DNA of 64,000 nucleotides, from contig DAISXY010000008.1 of assembly GCA_036825615.1 (NCBI GenBank), positions 128,791 through 192,790 on the forward strand, read 5' to 3'. Shown here in pieces: positions 50,762 to 60,384 of the stretch; position 1 is the first letter of the stretch, and each line of letters begins with the position of its first letter. The notes below the pieces were generated by a model. That model was given only the letters and a program-made list of their open reading frames with translations. It was not told the DNA's origin and ran no database searches. The position numbers and the translations under genes are program-made. This DNA comes from JAICXG01 sp036825615. GTDB taxonomy: Bacteria; Verrucomicrobiota; Verrucomicrobiia; Chthoniobacterales; UBA10450.

Positions 50762-51063
50762 TCACTTAGCTTTCGATACTTTCCACTCGCGAATCTTCAG
50801 ATCAAGGGGATCGATCGTACCCTCAAAAAGGTACCGGTCCTCTGCCGGAATCCGCGCAAATTCTTTTGTCCCGCGAAATAACACCAGCGCGCTGCTGTTG
50901 AGCCCATATCCGCGCATGATTTCCACCGAATAAGCTTTGTCAGGAGAAAAGAGCTTCGCGTCGCTCTCGGCCTGAACCAAAAGGTTTGGGCCACGAACAC
51001 GGAAAGAAAGATAACGCCCAACTTAAAGTGATGGCTAACCTTGCTTGGTACTAACCTTTTCAC
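50762..51063 (-). pseudogene. Frameshifted small exported protein
   Basis: The frame from 51063 encodes a signal peptide (SHHFKLGVIFLSVFVAQ); after about residue 27 it turns to Arg-rich nonsense. The frame ending at 50762 continues sensibly as VQAESDAKLFSPDKAYSVEI, NSSALVLFRGTKEFARIPAE and DPLDLKIREWKVSKAK. The two join near 50985-51000, in CCCAAACCTTTTGG on the complement, so a one-base change or sequencing error splits one gene of about 95 codons. Confidence 0.5.
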
Positions 51064-51094
51064 GAGCCCTGGGATGTGAGGCTGGGAAAGATAT

Positions 51095-51913
51095 TCAATC
51101 TGAATCGGCTTCTGCTTTGGTGCTTCTAACCAGCGTGAAGGGTTCTCCTTGACCGTCCATTTCTCGGAACACGAACTCCTTTTCGGTTAGAATGACGATC
51201 TTGTAGGGTACATTCCACCAGTAGAACTTCCCATTCCTCACATTCCAGCGCTCTGTTGTCAGGTCTTCTCCCCGGCCGACATACATTTTGCCGTCGGCAG
51301 CTATGTGGTACAGTTGGTGCGGACTTTTCCAGTAGCCGAGGAGTTTTTGCTTGAGAGCCAGGTCGGATGGTTTGTCGCCGTCGCCGGTGGAGGTAGTGTT
51401 TGCTCGTGTGTAGATCGTGACGCCCTCACCGCAGCCGTAAATAAAGTAATTGCGATCGAGCAGGATAATTGGGCCGCGCTCGAACTCATCGCTGTATTCA
51501 TTTCCATCGATCCGCCACTTGTGCCGTTCATCCGTGTCTATCATGCCGCAGGTGCCGTCGGCGCGAAAGACGTAGGTATGTCTCAGAGACTGCCATTCCC
51601 CGAGAAGTAACTGTGATAGTTTTTTTGGATCGGCATTGGGCGGCATGGGATGCCTGGCCAACTCCTCCTCGATCGCAGCTGCCTGATTGGCAAGAGCGAT
51701 CTTGGCATCCACATCACGATTGTGCGGGATTTTCGGAGCTAATTTAGCCCACATCTCCGCCAGCCTGGTTGCGTACCGGACCCGTGCCGCCTCATCCCGT
51801 GAACTGGTTTCGTATTCCCGCCGTGCCTGTTCGAGCTCCGGGTTCTCGCCCGCGAAACTCGCGCCAGCGCAAACGAGGAAAATGGCCGCTGAGGCAAATG
51901 GAAGACACCTCAT
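51095..51913 (-). CDS. Exported protein with duplicated lipocalin-like half
   Basis: The 272-residue product has a signal peptide (FASAAIFLVCAGASFA/GE), a helical part EQARREYETSSRDEAARVRY, then two similar beta domains: LLGEWQSLRHTYVFRADGTC to ILLDRNYFIYGCGEG, and LLGYWKSPHQLYHIAADGKM to VILTEKEFVFREMDG. The neighbour at 52020-52544 has the same helix and only one such domain. The function is unknown; the beta part may be lipocalin-like. Confidence 0.72.
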   Translation of the reverse strand: MRCLPFASAAIFLVCAGASFAGENPELEQARREYETSSRDEAARVRYATRLAEMWAKLAPKIPHNRDVDAKIALANQAAAIEEELARHPMPPNADPKKLSQLLLGEWQSLRHTYVFRADGTCGMIDTDERHKWRIDGNEYSDEFERGPIILLDRNYFIYGCGEGVTIYTRANTTSTGDGDKPSDLALKQKLLGYWKSPHQLYHIAADGKMYVGRGEDLTTERWNVRNGKFYWWNVPYKIVILTEKEFVFREMDGQGEPFTLVRSTKAEADSD

Positions 51914-52019
51914 GCTTGCTCCTACGGTCCGATGCGTTGCTGTCCCCGCCTAGCTCGAGCTTCGCTCGGTTCGCAGCAAGGCTGGTAGCAGGCGAGCGCT
52001 CCAAATTCTCCTGCGATCA

Positions 52020-52544
52020 TTACTCTTTCGCGCGGACATGGAAGAAAAGGTCGCCATTTTCGCTGTAGATGAAGTAATTTTGATCAATCAGAATGATGGT
52101 GCGGTGCGAGCCATCCTCGAGGAGTTGATTGCCGCTGATCCTCCAGTTACCCGACATCGATCCGCCTTCGCCACCCCATTTCCCGTTGGCGCGAAAGATG
52201 TAGGTGCGCCTCGGTGATTGCCAGCTGCCGACCAGAAGCCTGGATAACTTCTTGGAGTCGGAATTTCGGGGCGCCGGATGTTTTTGCACTTCGGAATTCA
52301 CCTCACGGACTGTGTTTTCCTCTTCCGGACTCCTGTTGCCGTCCTGCCAATACTGGTGGAGCTGGCGCTCTCTGATTTGCGCCAGTTTGGTCACATAGCG
52401 CAGTCGCGCGGACTCGTCATGCGTACTGGCCTGGTATTCTTTCCTTGCCGCTTCGAGGTCCTGTTTCTCCGCGTTTTGGGCCGAAGCTTGCGCGACGATT
52501 AAAGCGACGATCAATGCGCCTACGATATGTCTCTTTGTAGTCAT
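52020..52544 (-). CDS. Exported protein, single-domain paralogue of the preceding one
   Basis: The 174-residue product has a signal peptide (HIVGALIVALIVAQASA), the helix LEAARKEYQASTHDESARLR and one beta domain LLVGSWQSPRRTYIFRANGK to ILIDQNYFIYSENG. It is clearly related to the gene at 51095-51913, in the same orientation 106 nt upstream of it, pointing to tandem duplication. Confidence 0.72.
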   Translation of the reverse strand: MTTKRHIVGALIVALIVAQASAQNAEKQDLEAARKEYQASTHDESARLRYVTKLAQIRERQLHQYWQDGNRSPEEENTVREVNSEVQKHPAPRNSDSKKLSRLLVGSWQSPRRTYIFRANGKWGGEGGSMSGNWRISGNQLLEDGSHRTIILIDQNYFIYSENGDLFFHVRAKE

Positions 52545-52627
52545 GGTAGTGGACGATTTGAGTTAGTTCGAGAGCGGTAACAATTGCAATCCTGACCTAC
52601 AGCATAATGGCACAAGCTGGATCGCTT

Positions 52628-55600
52628 TCATTGGAGGTCATACGCTGCGACCAGAGCAACCCCGATGGTGTTATTGACCCCGCGCACGATCGCCGTGTAC
52701 TGGTCGGGCTCCAGCGTTGCCACGATCGCAGCTTCCAGGTCATTGGTGGGCTGAAGCCCAGTCGCGATGATGTCAGCCTCCTGATCGCTGCGCCAGTTAT
52801 CATTCGCGAAGATCAGGTCACCCTGCGGATTATGCAGTTCCAGCATCGGGTCGGCGAGCGCGCCGGGAACACCAAACCTGGTGAGCGAGGGGCCGATCGC
52901 CTCGACGATGATTTGTACCGGGTTGTCGCTTTGGATGATGACCCCGCCGATCATGACATCGTCGCCGATCTGGACAAATCCGCGGGTGGAAATGTTCGCG
53001 AGCTTGGAGTTGACGGCCGCGTTGAGATCGTAGACCTCCACCAGCCCCACACCGGTGGTACTGTTGACGCCGCTCAGGATGGCAGTGTAACTCCCAGGGC
53101 TAAGGGTCATGAGAATGGCTGATTCCTTGCTGTTGGTCGGCGCGAGGCTGCTGTTAATGATAGCTTGTTTGTCCGGGCTATTAATCCAGTCGTCGTTGGA
53201 GGCGATGGTTCCACCGGCATCGTGCAGTTCAAGGGAAGGATTCGCCAGCGGATTGGTAATGCCGAACGCGGAGAGGGACGGTCCAATCCCACGGATCACG
53301 ACCGTCTTGGCCTGCGTTCCGTTGATAATAAAGCCGCCAATGAGGACATTATCTCCCGTGCCCACACTTAGCCGGGTCGAGATGTTCCCAAAATGGCGCG
53401 GTGGCGGGGTCGGGGTAGGTGTTGGCGTTGCCGTGGGCGTCGGCGTAGGTGAGGGAGTGGTGGTGGGCGTGGGTGTGGCCGTGGGAGTAGCCGTCGGAGT
53501 AGGTGTGGGTGTAGGCGCTGATGCGACAACGACGATGGTTTTCGACACCGAGGCGCCCCGGGCGAGATCAATCGTGTCGACTGTGATGCTGGCGCCGGCA
53601 GGGGCTGGCGGTGAACCGACGACGGTGAAGAGCAGCTGGTCGCTCTCGGATCCTCCTGGCGGCACACTGAAGAAGGAAATTGATTCAGGCGTTCCGGCTA
53701 CGTGTCCCCCGTAGGTGGTAAACTCCGGCACGGTGAAAGAGAGGGTCACAGTTTGCGCCGTCGCGGTCAGATTGTGCACGGTCAGGTCATACTCTGCCAC
53801 ATGCCCGGGTGCGACTAAGTCGGAGACTGCGGTGAGAGTGTACTCAAAGGTTGGGAACTGATAGACAACCCGGGTGTCACTGGCCCTGGCAACATGCCCG
53901 GCGCTGTCGGTTACGATTGCATCGAGCGGGCCCAGCGGCGTGCCAGCAACCGAACTCGCCTGAAAGGTGACATGAACCTGAATATTGGCATTAGCTCCTA
54001 GCGTTCCCAGGTTCCAAGTCACAACTCCTCCGCTCTGAGTGCCCCCGCCATCGGCCGAGACAAAGCTTGCTCCCTCCGGCACCGCCGCACTCAGCACCAC
54101 CCCAGATAAGCTTCCGCCGCTCGTGTTCGCGGTCGCAAGCGTGTAGGTAAAGTTCCCTCCCGGTGCCACCGTCCCCTGTCCGCTCGAAAGCTGGAGATTA
54201 AGTGCTGGCACCGCCTGCACCACCACCGTGCGTGAGACCGAAGCGCCTCGTGCCAAATCAATCGTGTTAAGGGTAATGCTGGTCCCATTGGGAGTCACGG
54301 GTGATCCTACGACGCTGAAGCGCAGTTGAGCAGTCGCTGAGCCTCCCGCCGCCACACTGAAGAAGGAGATGGATTCAGCCGTTCCGGCGACATGCCCCCC
54401 GTAGGTGGTAAACTCCGGCACCGTGAAAGAGAGAGTCGCGGTTTGCACCGTCGCGCTCAGATTGTGCACCGTCAGGTCATACTCCATCACATGGCCCGGT
54501 TTCACAGGATCAGCCGTCGCCGTTAGGGTATAGTCAAAGGTCGGCAATTGATAGATGACCCGGGTGTCACTGGCCCTGGCAACATGGCCGGCGCTGTCGG
54601 TTACGGTTGCATCGAGCGGGCCCAGGGGCGTGCCAGCAACCGAACTCGCCTGAAAGGTGACATGGACCTGAATATTGGCATTGGCTCCTAGCGTTCCCAG
54701 GTTCCAAGTCACAACTCCTCCGCTCTGAGTGCCCCCGCCATCGGCCGAGACAAAGCTTGCTCCCTCCGGCACCGCCGCACTCAGCACCACCCCAGATAAG
54801 CTTCCGCCGCTCGTGTTCGCGGTCGCAAGCGTGTAGGTAAAGTTCCCTCCCGGCGCCACCGTCGCCTGCTCACTCGAAAGCTGGAGATTAAGCGCTGGCG
54901 CCGCCTGGACCACCACCGTGCGTGAGACCGAAGCGCCTCGGGCCAAATCAATCGTGTTAAGGGTAATGCTGGTCCCATTGGGAGTTACGGGTGATCCTAC
55001 GACGCTGAAGCGCAGTTGAGCAGTCGCTGAACCTCCTGCGGCCACACTGAAGAAGGAAATTGACTCAGCTGTTCCGGCGACATGTCCCCCGTAGGTGGTA
55101 AACTCCGGCACCGTGAAAGAGAGAGTTGCGGTTTGCATCGTCGCGCTCAGATTGTGCACCGTCAGGTCATACTCCATCACATGGCCCGGTTTCACAGGAT
55201 CAGCCGTCGCGGTTAGGGTATAGTCAAAGGTCGGGAATTGATAGATGACCCGGGTGTCACTGGCCCTGGCAACATGCCCGGCGCTGTCGGTTACGGTTGC
55301 ATCGACCGGCCCCAGGGGCGTGCCAGCAACCGAACTAGCCTGAAAGGTGACATGAACCTGATGATTGGCATTAGCTCCTAGCGTTCCCAGGTTCCAAGTC
55401 ACAACTCCTCCGCTCTGAGTGCCCCCGCCATCGGCCGAGACAAAGCTTGCTCCCTCCGGCACCGCGGCACTCAGTACCACCCCAGACAAGCTTCCGCCGC
55501 TCGTGTTCGCGGTCGCGAGCGTGTAGGTAAAGTTCCCTCCCGGCACCACCGTCGCCTGCTCACTCGAAAGCTGGAGATTAAGCGCTGGCGCCGCCTGCAC

Positions 55601-56014
55601 GACGACCTCGCGGGGCCCGATGGTAGCGCCTGTCGCATTGTCTTTTAGCTCGAGCGAAATAATTGTGCCATCGGGCGGCGGCGGCGCTCCGACGACCATG
55701 AAGCGAAGTTGTGCCGACTCGGACACTCCCGGTGCCACACTGAAGAACGAAATGGATTCGGGGGTTCCGGCTACGTGCCCCCCGTAGGTCGTAAACTCCG
55801 GCACGGTGAAATCAAGGGTTATAGTTTTTACCGACGTCGAAAGGTTTCGCACCGTCACATCAAATTCGAAGATGTGGCCGGGTTTTACCGGATCGATGGG
55901 AGCTGTGAGCGCGTAGTCGATCTCCGCAGCAGCATCGGCTTGGATGGTGGTAATCGCCATCAATGTCACAGTGACCAACAGCAAAGAAAAAAGAGCGCGA
56001 AATATGGATTTCAT
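52628..56014 (-). CDS. Giant secreted repeat protein (DUF11/CARDB-like) with Pro-Thr linker and NISTR domains
   Basis: From ATG 56014 the product has 1128 residues: signal peptide (SLLLVTVTLMAITTIQADAA), then three and a half 230-residue units, each with a CARDB-like part (PVKPGHVMEYDLTVHNLSAT, FTVPEFTTYGGHVAGT) and a DUF11-like part (GGNFTYTLATANTSGGSLSG, VTDSAGHVARASDTRV). A Pro-Thr linker of about 35 residues follows, then two NISTR domains (IGGFIINGTQAKTVVIRGIG). The frame is open to 56161, but ATG 56014 precedes the signal peptide. The protein is probably a cell-surface or adhesive fibre. Confidence 0.85.
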   Translation of the reverse strand: MKSIFRALFSLLLVTVTLMAITTIQADAAAEIDYALTAPIDPVKPGHIFEFDVTVRNLSTSVKTITLDFTVPEFTTYGGHVAGTPESISFFSVAPGVSESAQLRFMVVGAPPPPDGTIISLELKDNATGATIGPREVVVQAAPALNLQLSSEQATVVPGGNFTYTLATANTSGGSLSGVVLSAAVPEGASFVSADGGGTQSGGVVTWNLGTLGANANHQVHVTFQASSVAGTPLGPVDATVTDSAGHVARASDTRVIYQFPTFDYTLTATADPVKPGHVMEYDLTVHNLSATMQTATLSFTVPEFTTYGGHVAGTAESISFFSVAAGGSATAQLRFSVVGSPVTPNGTSITLNTIDLARGASVSRTVVVQAAPALNLQLSSEQATVAPGGNFTYTLATANTSGGSLSGVVLSAAVPEGASFVSADGGGTQSGGVVTWNLGTLGANANIQVHVTFQASSVAGTPLGPLDATVTDSAGHVARASDTRVIYQLPTFDYTLTATADPVKPGHVMEYDLTVHNLSATVQTATLSFTVPEFTTYGGHVAGTAESISFFSVAAGGSATAQLRFSVVGSPVTPNGTSITLNTIDLARGASVSRTVVVQAVPALNLQLSSGQGTVAPGGNFTYTLATANTSGGSLSGVVLSAAVPEGASFVSADGGGTQSGGVVTWNLGTLGANANIQVHVTFQASSVAGTPLGPLDAIVTDSAGHVARASDTRVVYQFPTFEYTLTAVSDLVAPGHVAEYDLTVHNLTATAQTVTLSFTVPEFTTYGGHVAGTPESISFFSVPPGGSESDQLLFTVVGSPPAPAGASITVDTIDLARGASVSKTIVVVASAPTPTPTPTATPTATPTPTTTPSPTPTPTATPTPTPTPPPRHFGNISTRLSVGTGDNVLIGGFIINGTQAKTVVIRGIGPSLSAFGITNPLANPSLELHDAGGTIASNDDWINSPDKQAIINSSLAPTNSKESAILMTLSPGSYTAILSGVNSTTGVGLVEVYDLNAAVNSKLANISTRGFVQIGDDVMIGGVIIQSDNPVQIIVEAIGPSLTRFGVPGALADPMLELHNPQGDLIFANDNWRSDQEADIIATGLQPTNDLEAAIVATLEPDQYTAIVRGVNNTIGVALVAAYDLQ
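53870..55600. repeat. 690-bp tandem repeats inside the giant secreted protein gene
   Basis: Blocks starting with GGGTGTCACTGGCCCTGGCA recur at about 53873, 54563 and 55253, exactly 690 bp apart, with long identical stretches between (for example GCGTTCCCAGGTTCCAAGTC). Near-identity at the DNA level shows recent duplication or gene conversion. Units at the two ends have drifted more. Confidence 0.9.
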
Positions 56015-56198
56015 GGGTAAATGAGGTTCTTGTCGTCTGGTTGATTGTGTCTTCACTTTTTCCTCCGGGAATGGCGGAGCGAAGTTCCCAATTATTTTTT
56101 GGACGCTTGGACGGACATCGCTCCACGCCGGCCGAATGGAACTGCTCAGGTTCCCGTGCACCGAGGGCAGTGGTGGTGCGCAGGTGATTCGCGACGAG

Positions 56199-59036
56199 CT
56201 AGTTTTTCGGGGCGAGGGAGGCGACGATTTTTTCGAAGCGCGGATCGCCGCGGAGCGGGTCCCAGAAGGGGTGCAGCTTCAGCATGCCGTAGGTGATGTA
56301 TCCGGAGGTTCGAGCGAGGGTCGTCAGTTGCTCGATCGCAAGATCCTTTTCGCCGGCCCAGGCGCACGTGATGGCGAAGAAGACGCTGATGTGGCCGCCG
56401 TTGATGGCATCCCTGGCCGGCGGCAATAATTCCAGAGCACGCCGCCCTTCCCGAAGCGCGTCTTGCTTTCGCCCCAGTGCTGCATCGATCAAACCCAGCA
56501 CGCAAACTGCGGGGCCATACTCGGGTTGTTCCTGCAGGATCTTCTCCTGCTCGACGCGCGCGCGGCTAAAGGCAGACCAGGCCTTCGCTTCGTCATTCAC
56601 CATTCGTGCGACAAGGCCTTCGCCGAAGGTGTGATTTAACAGAATTGCATCCGGCGCGAAAGTGTCGTCGCCGAGAGCCTTTAAAGCACGTTCGGCGGTC
56701 GCGGCATCCCGCTCACAGAGCGCGAGCAAGAGCCAGCTATCAGCAATCTGCTTCGCCACCTCGGGCTTCTCAGCAAGGATGGACTGGATGGTCGCGAACA
56801 ACGGCTGGGTATCGGCATGCCAGTTGAGCTCGACGAGTGCCCGGTCCACCCGCGTATCAATGTCATCTGGAATGATGGTGAGGGCGCGGTCGAGGATGGC
56901 AGCGATCTCCGGATAGCGACGATCTTTTTCGAAGAGAAGCGAAAGCTGTTGCAGAAGAAAAAAGTTGCGCGGATCGAGCTCGAGGGCCCGCTTCAAATTT
57001 TGTTCCGCTTCTTTCCAGCGGTCCTGCCGTCGATCAATAAAAGCGCGGAGTTGGAAGATGAGTGGATCATTCGGCAGCGCGCGTTGGGCGCGAGCGATTT
57101 CAGCTCGCGCCTCATTGTACTTGAGATAGCCGTAGTAAAGATGCCGGGCTCGGGCGAGGTGGGCTTCGCCTGAGTCTGGTTTTAGGCGCAGCGCCGTTTG
57201 CAGCGCAGCCTCGGCCAGCGCGAGCCGGGCCGGAGTATGATCATGGCCGAAGAAATAGAGATAGTCGTGCACGGACGCGAGCTGGCAGTAGGCGAGAAGG
57301 AATTCCCGGTCCCGGGCCACTGCGCGATTGAGGAGATCAGCTGCCTGTTCAAGGGTGGGCCTCAGATTGCCAGTCAAACCCAGCTTAAACACGAGTTGCT
57401 TCGCCTCGGCGTAGAGAGCGAAGGCGGCGAGATCCCGCGTCGGCGGCCGTTCGATAGCTGCTTTTTCGTCAGGTGAAAGTGGGCGATGGAGTTGGGCCGC
57501 GATCCTTTTGGTGATGTCGCTTTGAATCGCGAAGATATCTGCCAAAGGACTATCATAAGTCTTTACCCAGACTTGAAGATCGTGGTTCGCGTCAATCAAC
57601 CTCGAGGTAACGCGTAGCTTGGGGCCGGTACGTTGCACGCTCCCGGTAACCAGGTAAGCAGCGCCAAGTTCGCGGCCAATGGCGCGGACATCGGGCGGCA
57701 TTCCCGGCTCGTACTGCATGACTGAAGCGCGGCCAATGACCCTAAGGTCCGAAATCCTAGCCAGGTTAGTGAGAATCTCGTCCTGAATTCCCTCAGTCAG
57801 ATAAAGGTTCTCCTTCTCGCTCAGATTCTCGAAAGGCAGGACGGCGATGCTTTTACCCGCGGGTGGAGGCGGCGGTAGAGTTTTTTGGGAAACAAATAAG
57901 AAAATGGCGATGGCGGCAAAAACCAGCGCCGCGATGCTGGAGGCAGCCAGTTTCGGATTGCGTTTTGACCAGCGCCAGGTCCGCGTCACCGGCAGAATGG
58001 GACGGGCCACGATCGGTCGCCCTTCGAGCCAGCGTTCCAAGTCGTCGGCCAGAGCGTCGGCCGATTGATACCGCGCATGCGGCTCGCGGTCGAGACACTT
58101 GGCGCAGATCGTCTCCAGATCGCGGTCCAGTGCCGGCGCAAGCGACCGCAGCTTCGGCGCGAGCTTTTCCGAAGCCTGCTGAATCACGGCAAAGGCATTC
58201 TCACCCAGAAATGGCGGCCGCCCGGTAAAGAGAGAGAACAAGATCGCGCCGAGGCTGTAGATATCGGCCGCGGCGGTGAGTTGTTTGCGCGAGCTTTTGG
58301 CTTGCTCCGGCGCGATGTAGCCCGGTGTGCCGAAGATAGTCAGGGTGCGTGTCAGGTCAGTCGAAGTGTCGAGCCACTTGGCCAGACCAAAGTCACTCAC
58401 CAGCGGTTCGCCCCGGGCGTCGAGCAGGATGTTACCTGGTTTGAGGTCGCGATGGAGGATGCCATGACTGTGCGCGTGCGCGACCGCGCGACTTACTTTG
58501 ATGAGCAAGCGCACGATTTGCCGCGGATGATTGCGCAGTGCCGGCGCAACCTCCGCGAGCGAGCCGCCGGGAGCGTACTTCATGCTGAAATAGGGAATGC
58601 CTTGCTCGGTTTCGCCTACTTCGTAGATCGGGAGAATGTTAGGATGATCCAGACTGGCAGCAGCTTCCGTTTCACGGCGGAAGCGCACCAGCGTCTCGCC
58701 TGACTCAGCGTGATAACTCAGGATCCGCTTGAGCGCGACGATCCGGCGGGAATGCTGCTGCCGCGCCCGATAGATAACTCCCATCCCGCCGCGGCCGATC
58801 TCTTCGAGTAACTCATAGTGACCCAATCGCCGGACCATGTCCGCGCCCGGGGTCGCGGCGAGCAAGCCTGCAAGGTCGTCCAGTGATTCGTCATCTTCGT
58901 CCAAGGCTGAGCCGAGGAGACAGCCGAGACATAGGCCGCGTGAAAGCCGTGCCGTTGTTTGGCAACGGGGACATTGTGCCAGGGTGGTGGTCAGGGTGAA
59001 AGAATCCGATAAAGCAGACCAGTTCATGGGAGGCAA
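56199..59036 (-). CDS. Membrane Ser/Thr protein kinase with TolB-like and TPR sensor part
   Basis: The 945-residue product has an N-terminal zinc-ribbon-like start (CPRCQTTARLSRGLCLGCLL), kinase domain residues about 67-330 (EEIGRGGMGVIYRARQ, Lys in IVALKRIL, HRDLKPGNILLD, DFGLAKWL), one membrane helix about residue 370 and then KSIAVLPFENLSEKENLYLT with TPR repeats to the end. The last part is homologous to the proteins at 13031-17172. All catalytic residues appear intact. The sigma factor gene ends 7 nt upstream, so the two form one operon, a common pairing in this phylum and in Planctomycetes. Confidence 0.93.
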   Translation of the reverse strand: MPPMNWSALSDSFTLTTTLAQCPRCQTTARLSRGLCLGCLLGSALDEDDESLDDLAGLLAATPGADMVRRLGHYELLEEIGRGGMGVIYRARQQHSRRIVALKRILSYHAESGETLVRFRRETEAAASLDHPNILPIYEVGETEQGIPYFSMKYAPGGSLAEVAPALRNHPRQIVRLLIKVSRAVAHAHSHGILHRDLKPGNILLDARGEPLVSDFGLAKWLDTSTDLTRTLTIFGTPGYIAPEQAKSSRKQLTAAADIYSLGAILFSLFTGRPPFLGENAFAVIQQASEKLAPKLRSLAPALDRDLETICAKCLDREPHARYQSADALADDLERWLEGRPIVARPILPVTRTWRWSKRNPKLAASSIAALVFAAIAIFLFVSQKTLPPPPPAGKSIAVLPFENLSEKENLYLTEGIQDEILTNLARISDLRVIGRASVMQYEPGMPPDVRAIGRELGAAYLVTGSVQRTGPKLRVTSRLIDANHDLQVWVKTYDSPLADIFAIQSDITKRIAAQLHRPLSPDEKAAIERPPTRDLAAFALYAEAKQLVFKLGLTGNLRPTLEQAADLLNRAVARDREFLLAYCQLASVHDYLYFFGHDHTPARLALAEAALQTALRLKPDSGEAHLARARHLYYGYLKYNEARAEIARAQRALPNDPLIFQLRAFIDRRQDRWKEAEQNLKRALELDPRNFFLLQQLSLLFEKDRRYPEIAAILDRALTIIPDDIDTRVDRALVELNWHADTQPLFATIQSILAEKPEVAKQIADSWLLLALCERDAATAERALKALGDDTFAPDAILLNHTFGEGLVARMVNDEAKAWSAFSRARVEQEKILQEQPEYGPAVCVLGLIDAALGRKQDALREGRRALELLPPARDAINGGHISVFFAITCAWAGEKDLAIEQLTTLARTSGYITYGMLKLHPFWDPLRGDPRFEKIVASLAPKN

Positions 59037-59043
59037 AACAGCG

Positions 59044-59832
59044 TTAGGGCGACTGACTGGCTGCTTCCATCCCGGCCGAAAGTGCCCCGACCAGATAGCG
59101 CACTTCCTCGTCTATCTCGGCGGGATCGGCTACCGTTTCCGCCACTTCCGCCCGCAGCAGCTCGCGGTAACGCTGACGCAACCGATGGAGGAGCCGCTTG
59201 ATGTCAGTTGTTTGCACTCCCAGTTCGCGGGCCAGCGTTTCGTAAGTGATCTCCTGGCGATCAGCCGTGAGCGCTCCGCAGAGCACATCGAAAACCCGGG
59301 GACGTTTGTGCGTCTCGCATTCTTCCTGAAGGCGGCGCAGCGCCTGCTCCGCAACGGTCGCGGCCCAGCGCACATCGAAGAGCTTCTCCGCCGGCCAACT
59401 CTGCTCCGCCGCGATCGGCAACATAAGACGCGAGGGAGCTTCCGCTGTCCAATCGTCCCAGGAAACGAATTTCACTTCGCCACCACGCCGGCGAGTGTGG
59501 GCCCGGTCACGGGCGTCGTTGAGAAAATTTTTCACCGCCTTGAGCAGGAGGGAGCGAAAGCGGCCCCGCTCCGGATTAGCGCGATGGAGCAGCTTGCCGG
59601 TGATGACCGTGAGAAAAAAATCCTGCGTTAGATCCTCGGCATCCTGCTGCGAATGGATTCGGCGGCTGATAAAGGCGAAGATCGGCCGCCAGTAGATTCG
59701 GCAGAGCTGCGCCAGCGCTTCGGCGGTCCGTTCCTCGGTTCCGGCGTCGACCGAGGCGAGGATGACACTCCAGCGTGTCGTCCTAAAACAACCGGCTTGT
59801 TCTGGCGGATCGCTCGTCTGGCCCGGGTACAT
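59044..59832 (-). CDS. ECF-type RNA polymerase sigma factor, kinase-linked
   Basis: The 262-residue product shows FRTTRWSVILASVDAGTEER, region 2 with LCRIYWRPIFAFISRRIHSQ and DAEDLTQDFFLTVITGKLLH, the linker KNFLNDARDRAHTRRRGGEV and region 4 with ITYETLARELGVQTTDIKRL as helix-turn-helix. It belongs to the long ECF group that is encoded next to Ser/Thr kinases. No anti-sigma factor is seen; control by phosphorylation from the next gene is inferred from gene order and from what is known of this group. Confidence 0.9.
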   Translation of the reverse strand: MYPGQTSDPPEQAGCFRTTRWSVILASVDAGTEERTAEALAQLCRIYWRPIFAFISRRIHSQQDAEDLTQDFFLTVITGKLLHRANPERGRFRSLLLKAVKNFLNDARDRAHTRRRGGEVKFVSWDDWTAEAPSRLMLPIAAEQSWPAEKLFDVRWAATVAEQALRRLQEECETHKRPRVFDVLCGALTADRQEITYETLARELGVQTTDIKRLLHRLRQRYRELLRAEVAETVADPAEIDEEVRYLVGALSAGMEAASQSP

Positions 59833-60384
59833 CGGGAGCGATGGTTGTGAATCAGCGCACGATTTTCAAGGAAAAACTGCGGCGGCTTTTCGCGCAAACT
59901 TGCATCAGGTAAATTCTGGTGTCGTGGCTCCAGCGGCAGGGTTTGAGGCTACGAGCCGCCATCTTGCGCAGGTCAATGCTGGCCACATATGCCGTCATTG
60001 CTTGCTCCCATTGGTTTCGCGAAATCATCTGTCTAACGCAAATATCGACTTGCCTAATGCGCGGTCACTTTAGCATCACCGGCAATTTGAAATTCTCCCC
60101 GTTCCTGTTTGCGATCACGCTTCTGAACCTCAAGAGCTGCGGCGATGACTACTGGTTCCCAATTGCCGGGATCCACCGGCTTGGCGGTTTCCTCGACAAG
60201 GGCAGTCGGAAAGTGGCGAATTTATTCGCGAGGCTACAGCCCATTCGCGCTCTTCTACGTTGCTTCGTTCACAGGTGAGCGAGCGGCACAATTGGCGCCG
60301 GCCGAAGAAATTTAGATTGACTAGAGCGCAGTTTTTCTGGTTAACGTGGTCCCTTCTCCGTGATCGAATCATCGCCCAGGCAAC
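59833..60384. other. 552-bp stretch without a recognised gene
   Basis: The space separates the divergent sigma factor and sulfatase genes. A 119-codon frame on the plus strand (59919-60278) and a 98-codon frame on the minus strand overlap each other, neither with a convincing binding site or composition. The DNA is more AT-rich than its surroundings. It presumably holds the promoters of both flanking genes; none is assigned. Confidence 0.6.

Noticed and set aside
59919..60278. A 119-residue plus-strand protein between the sigma factor and the sulfatase
   Set aside because: No binding site, unusual composition, overlaps another frame of equal quality on the other strand.
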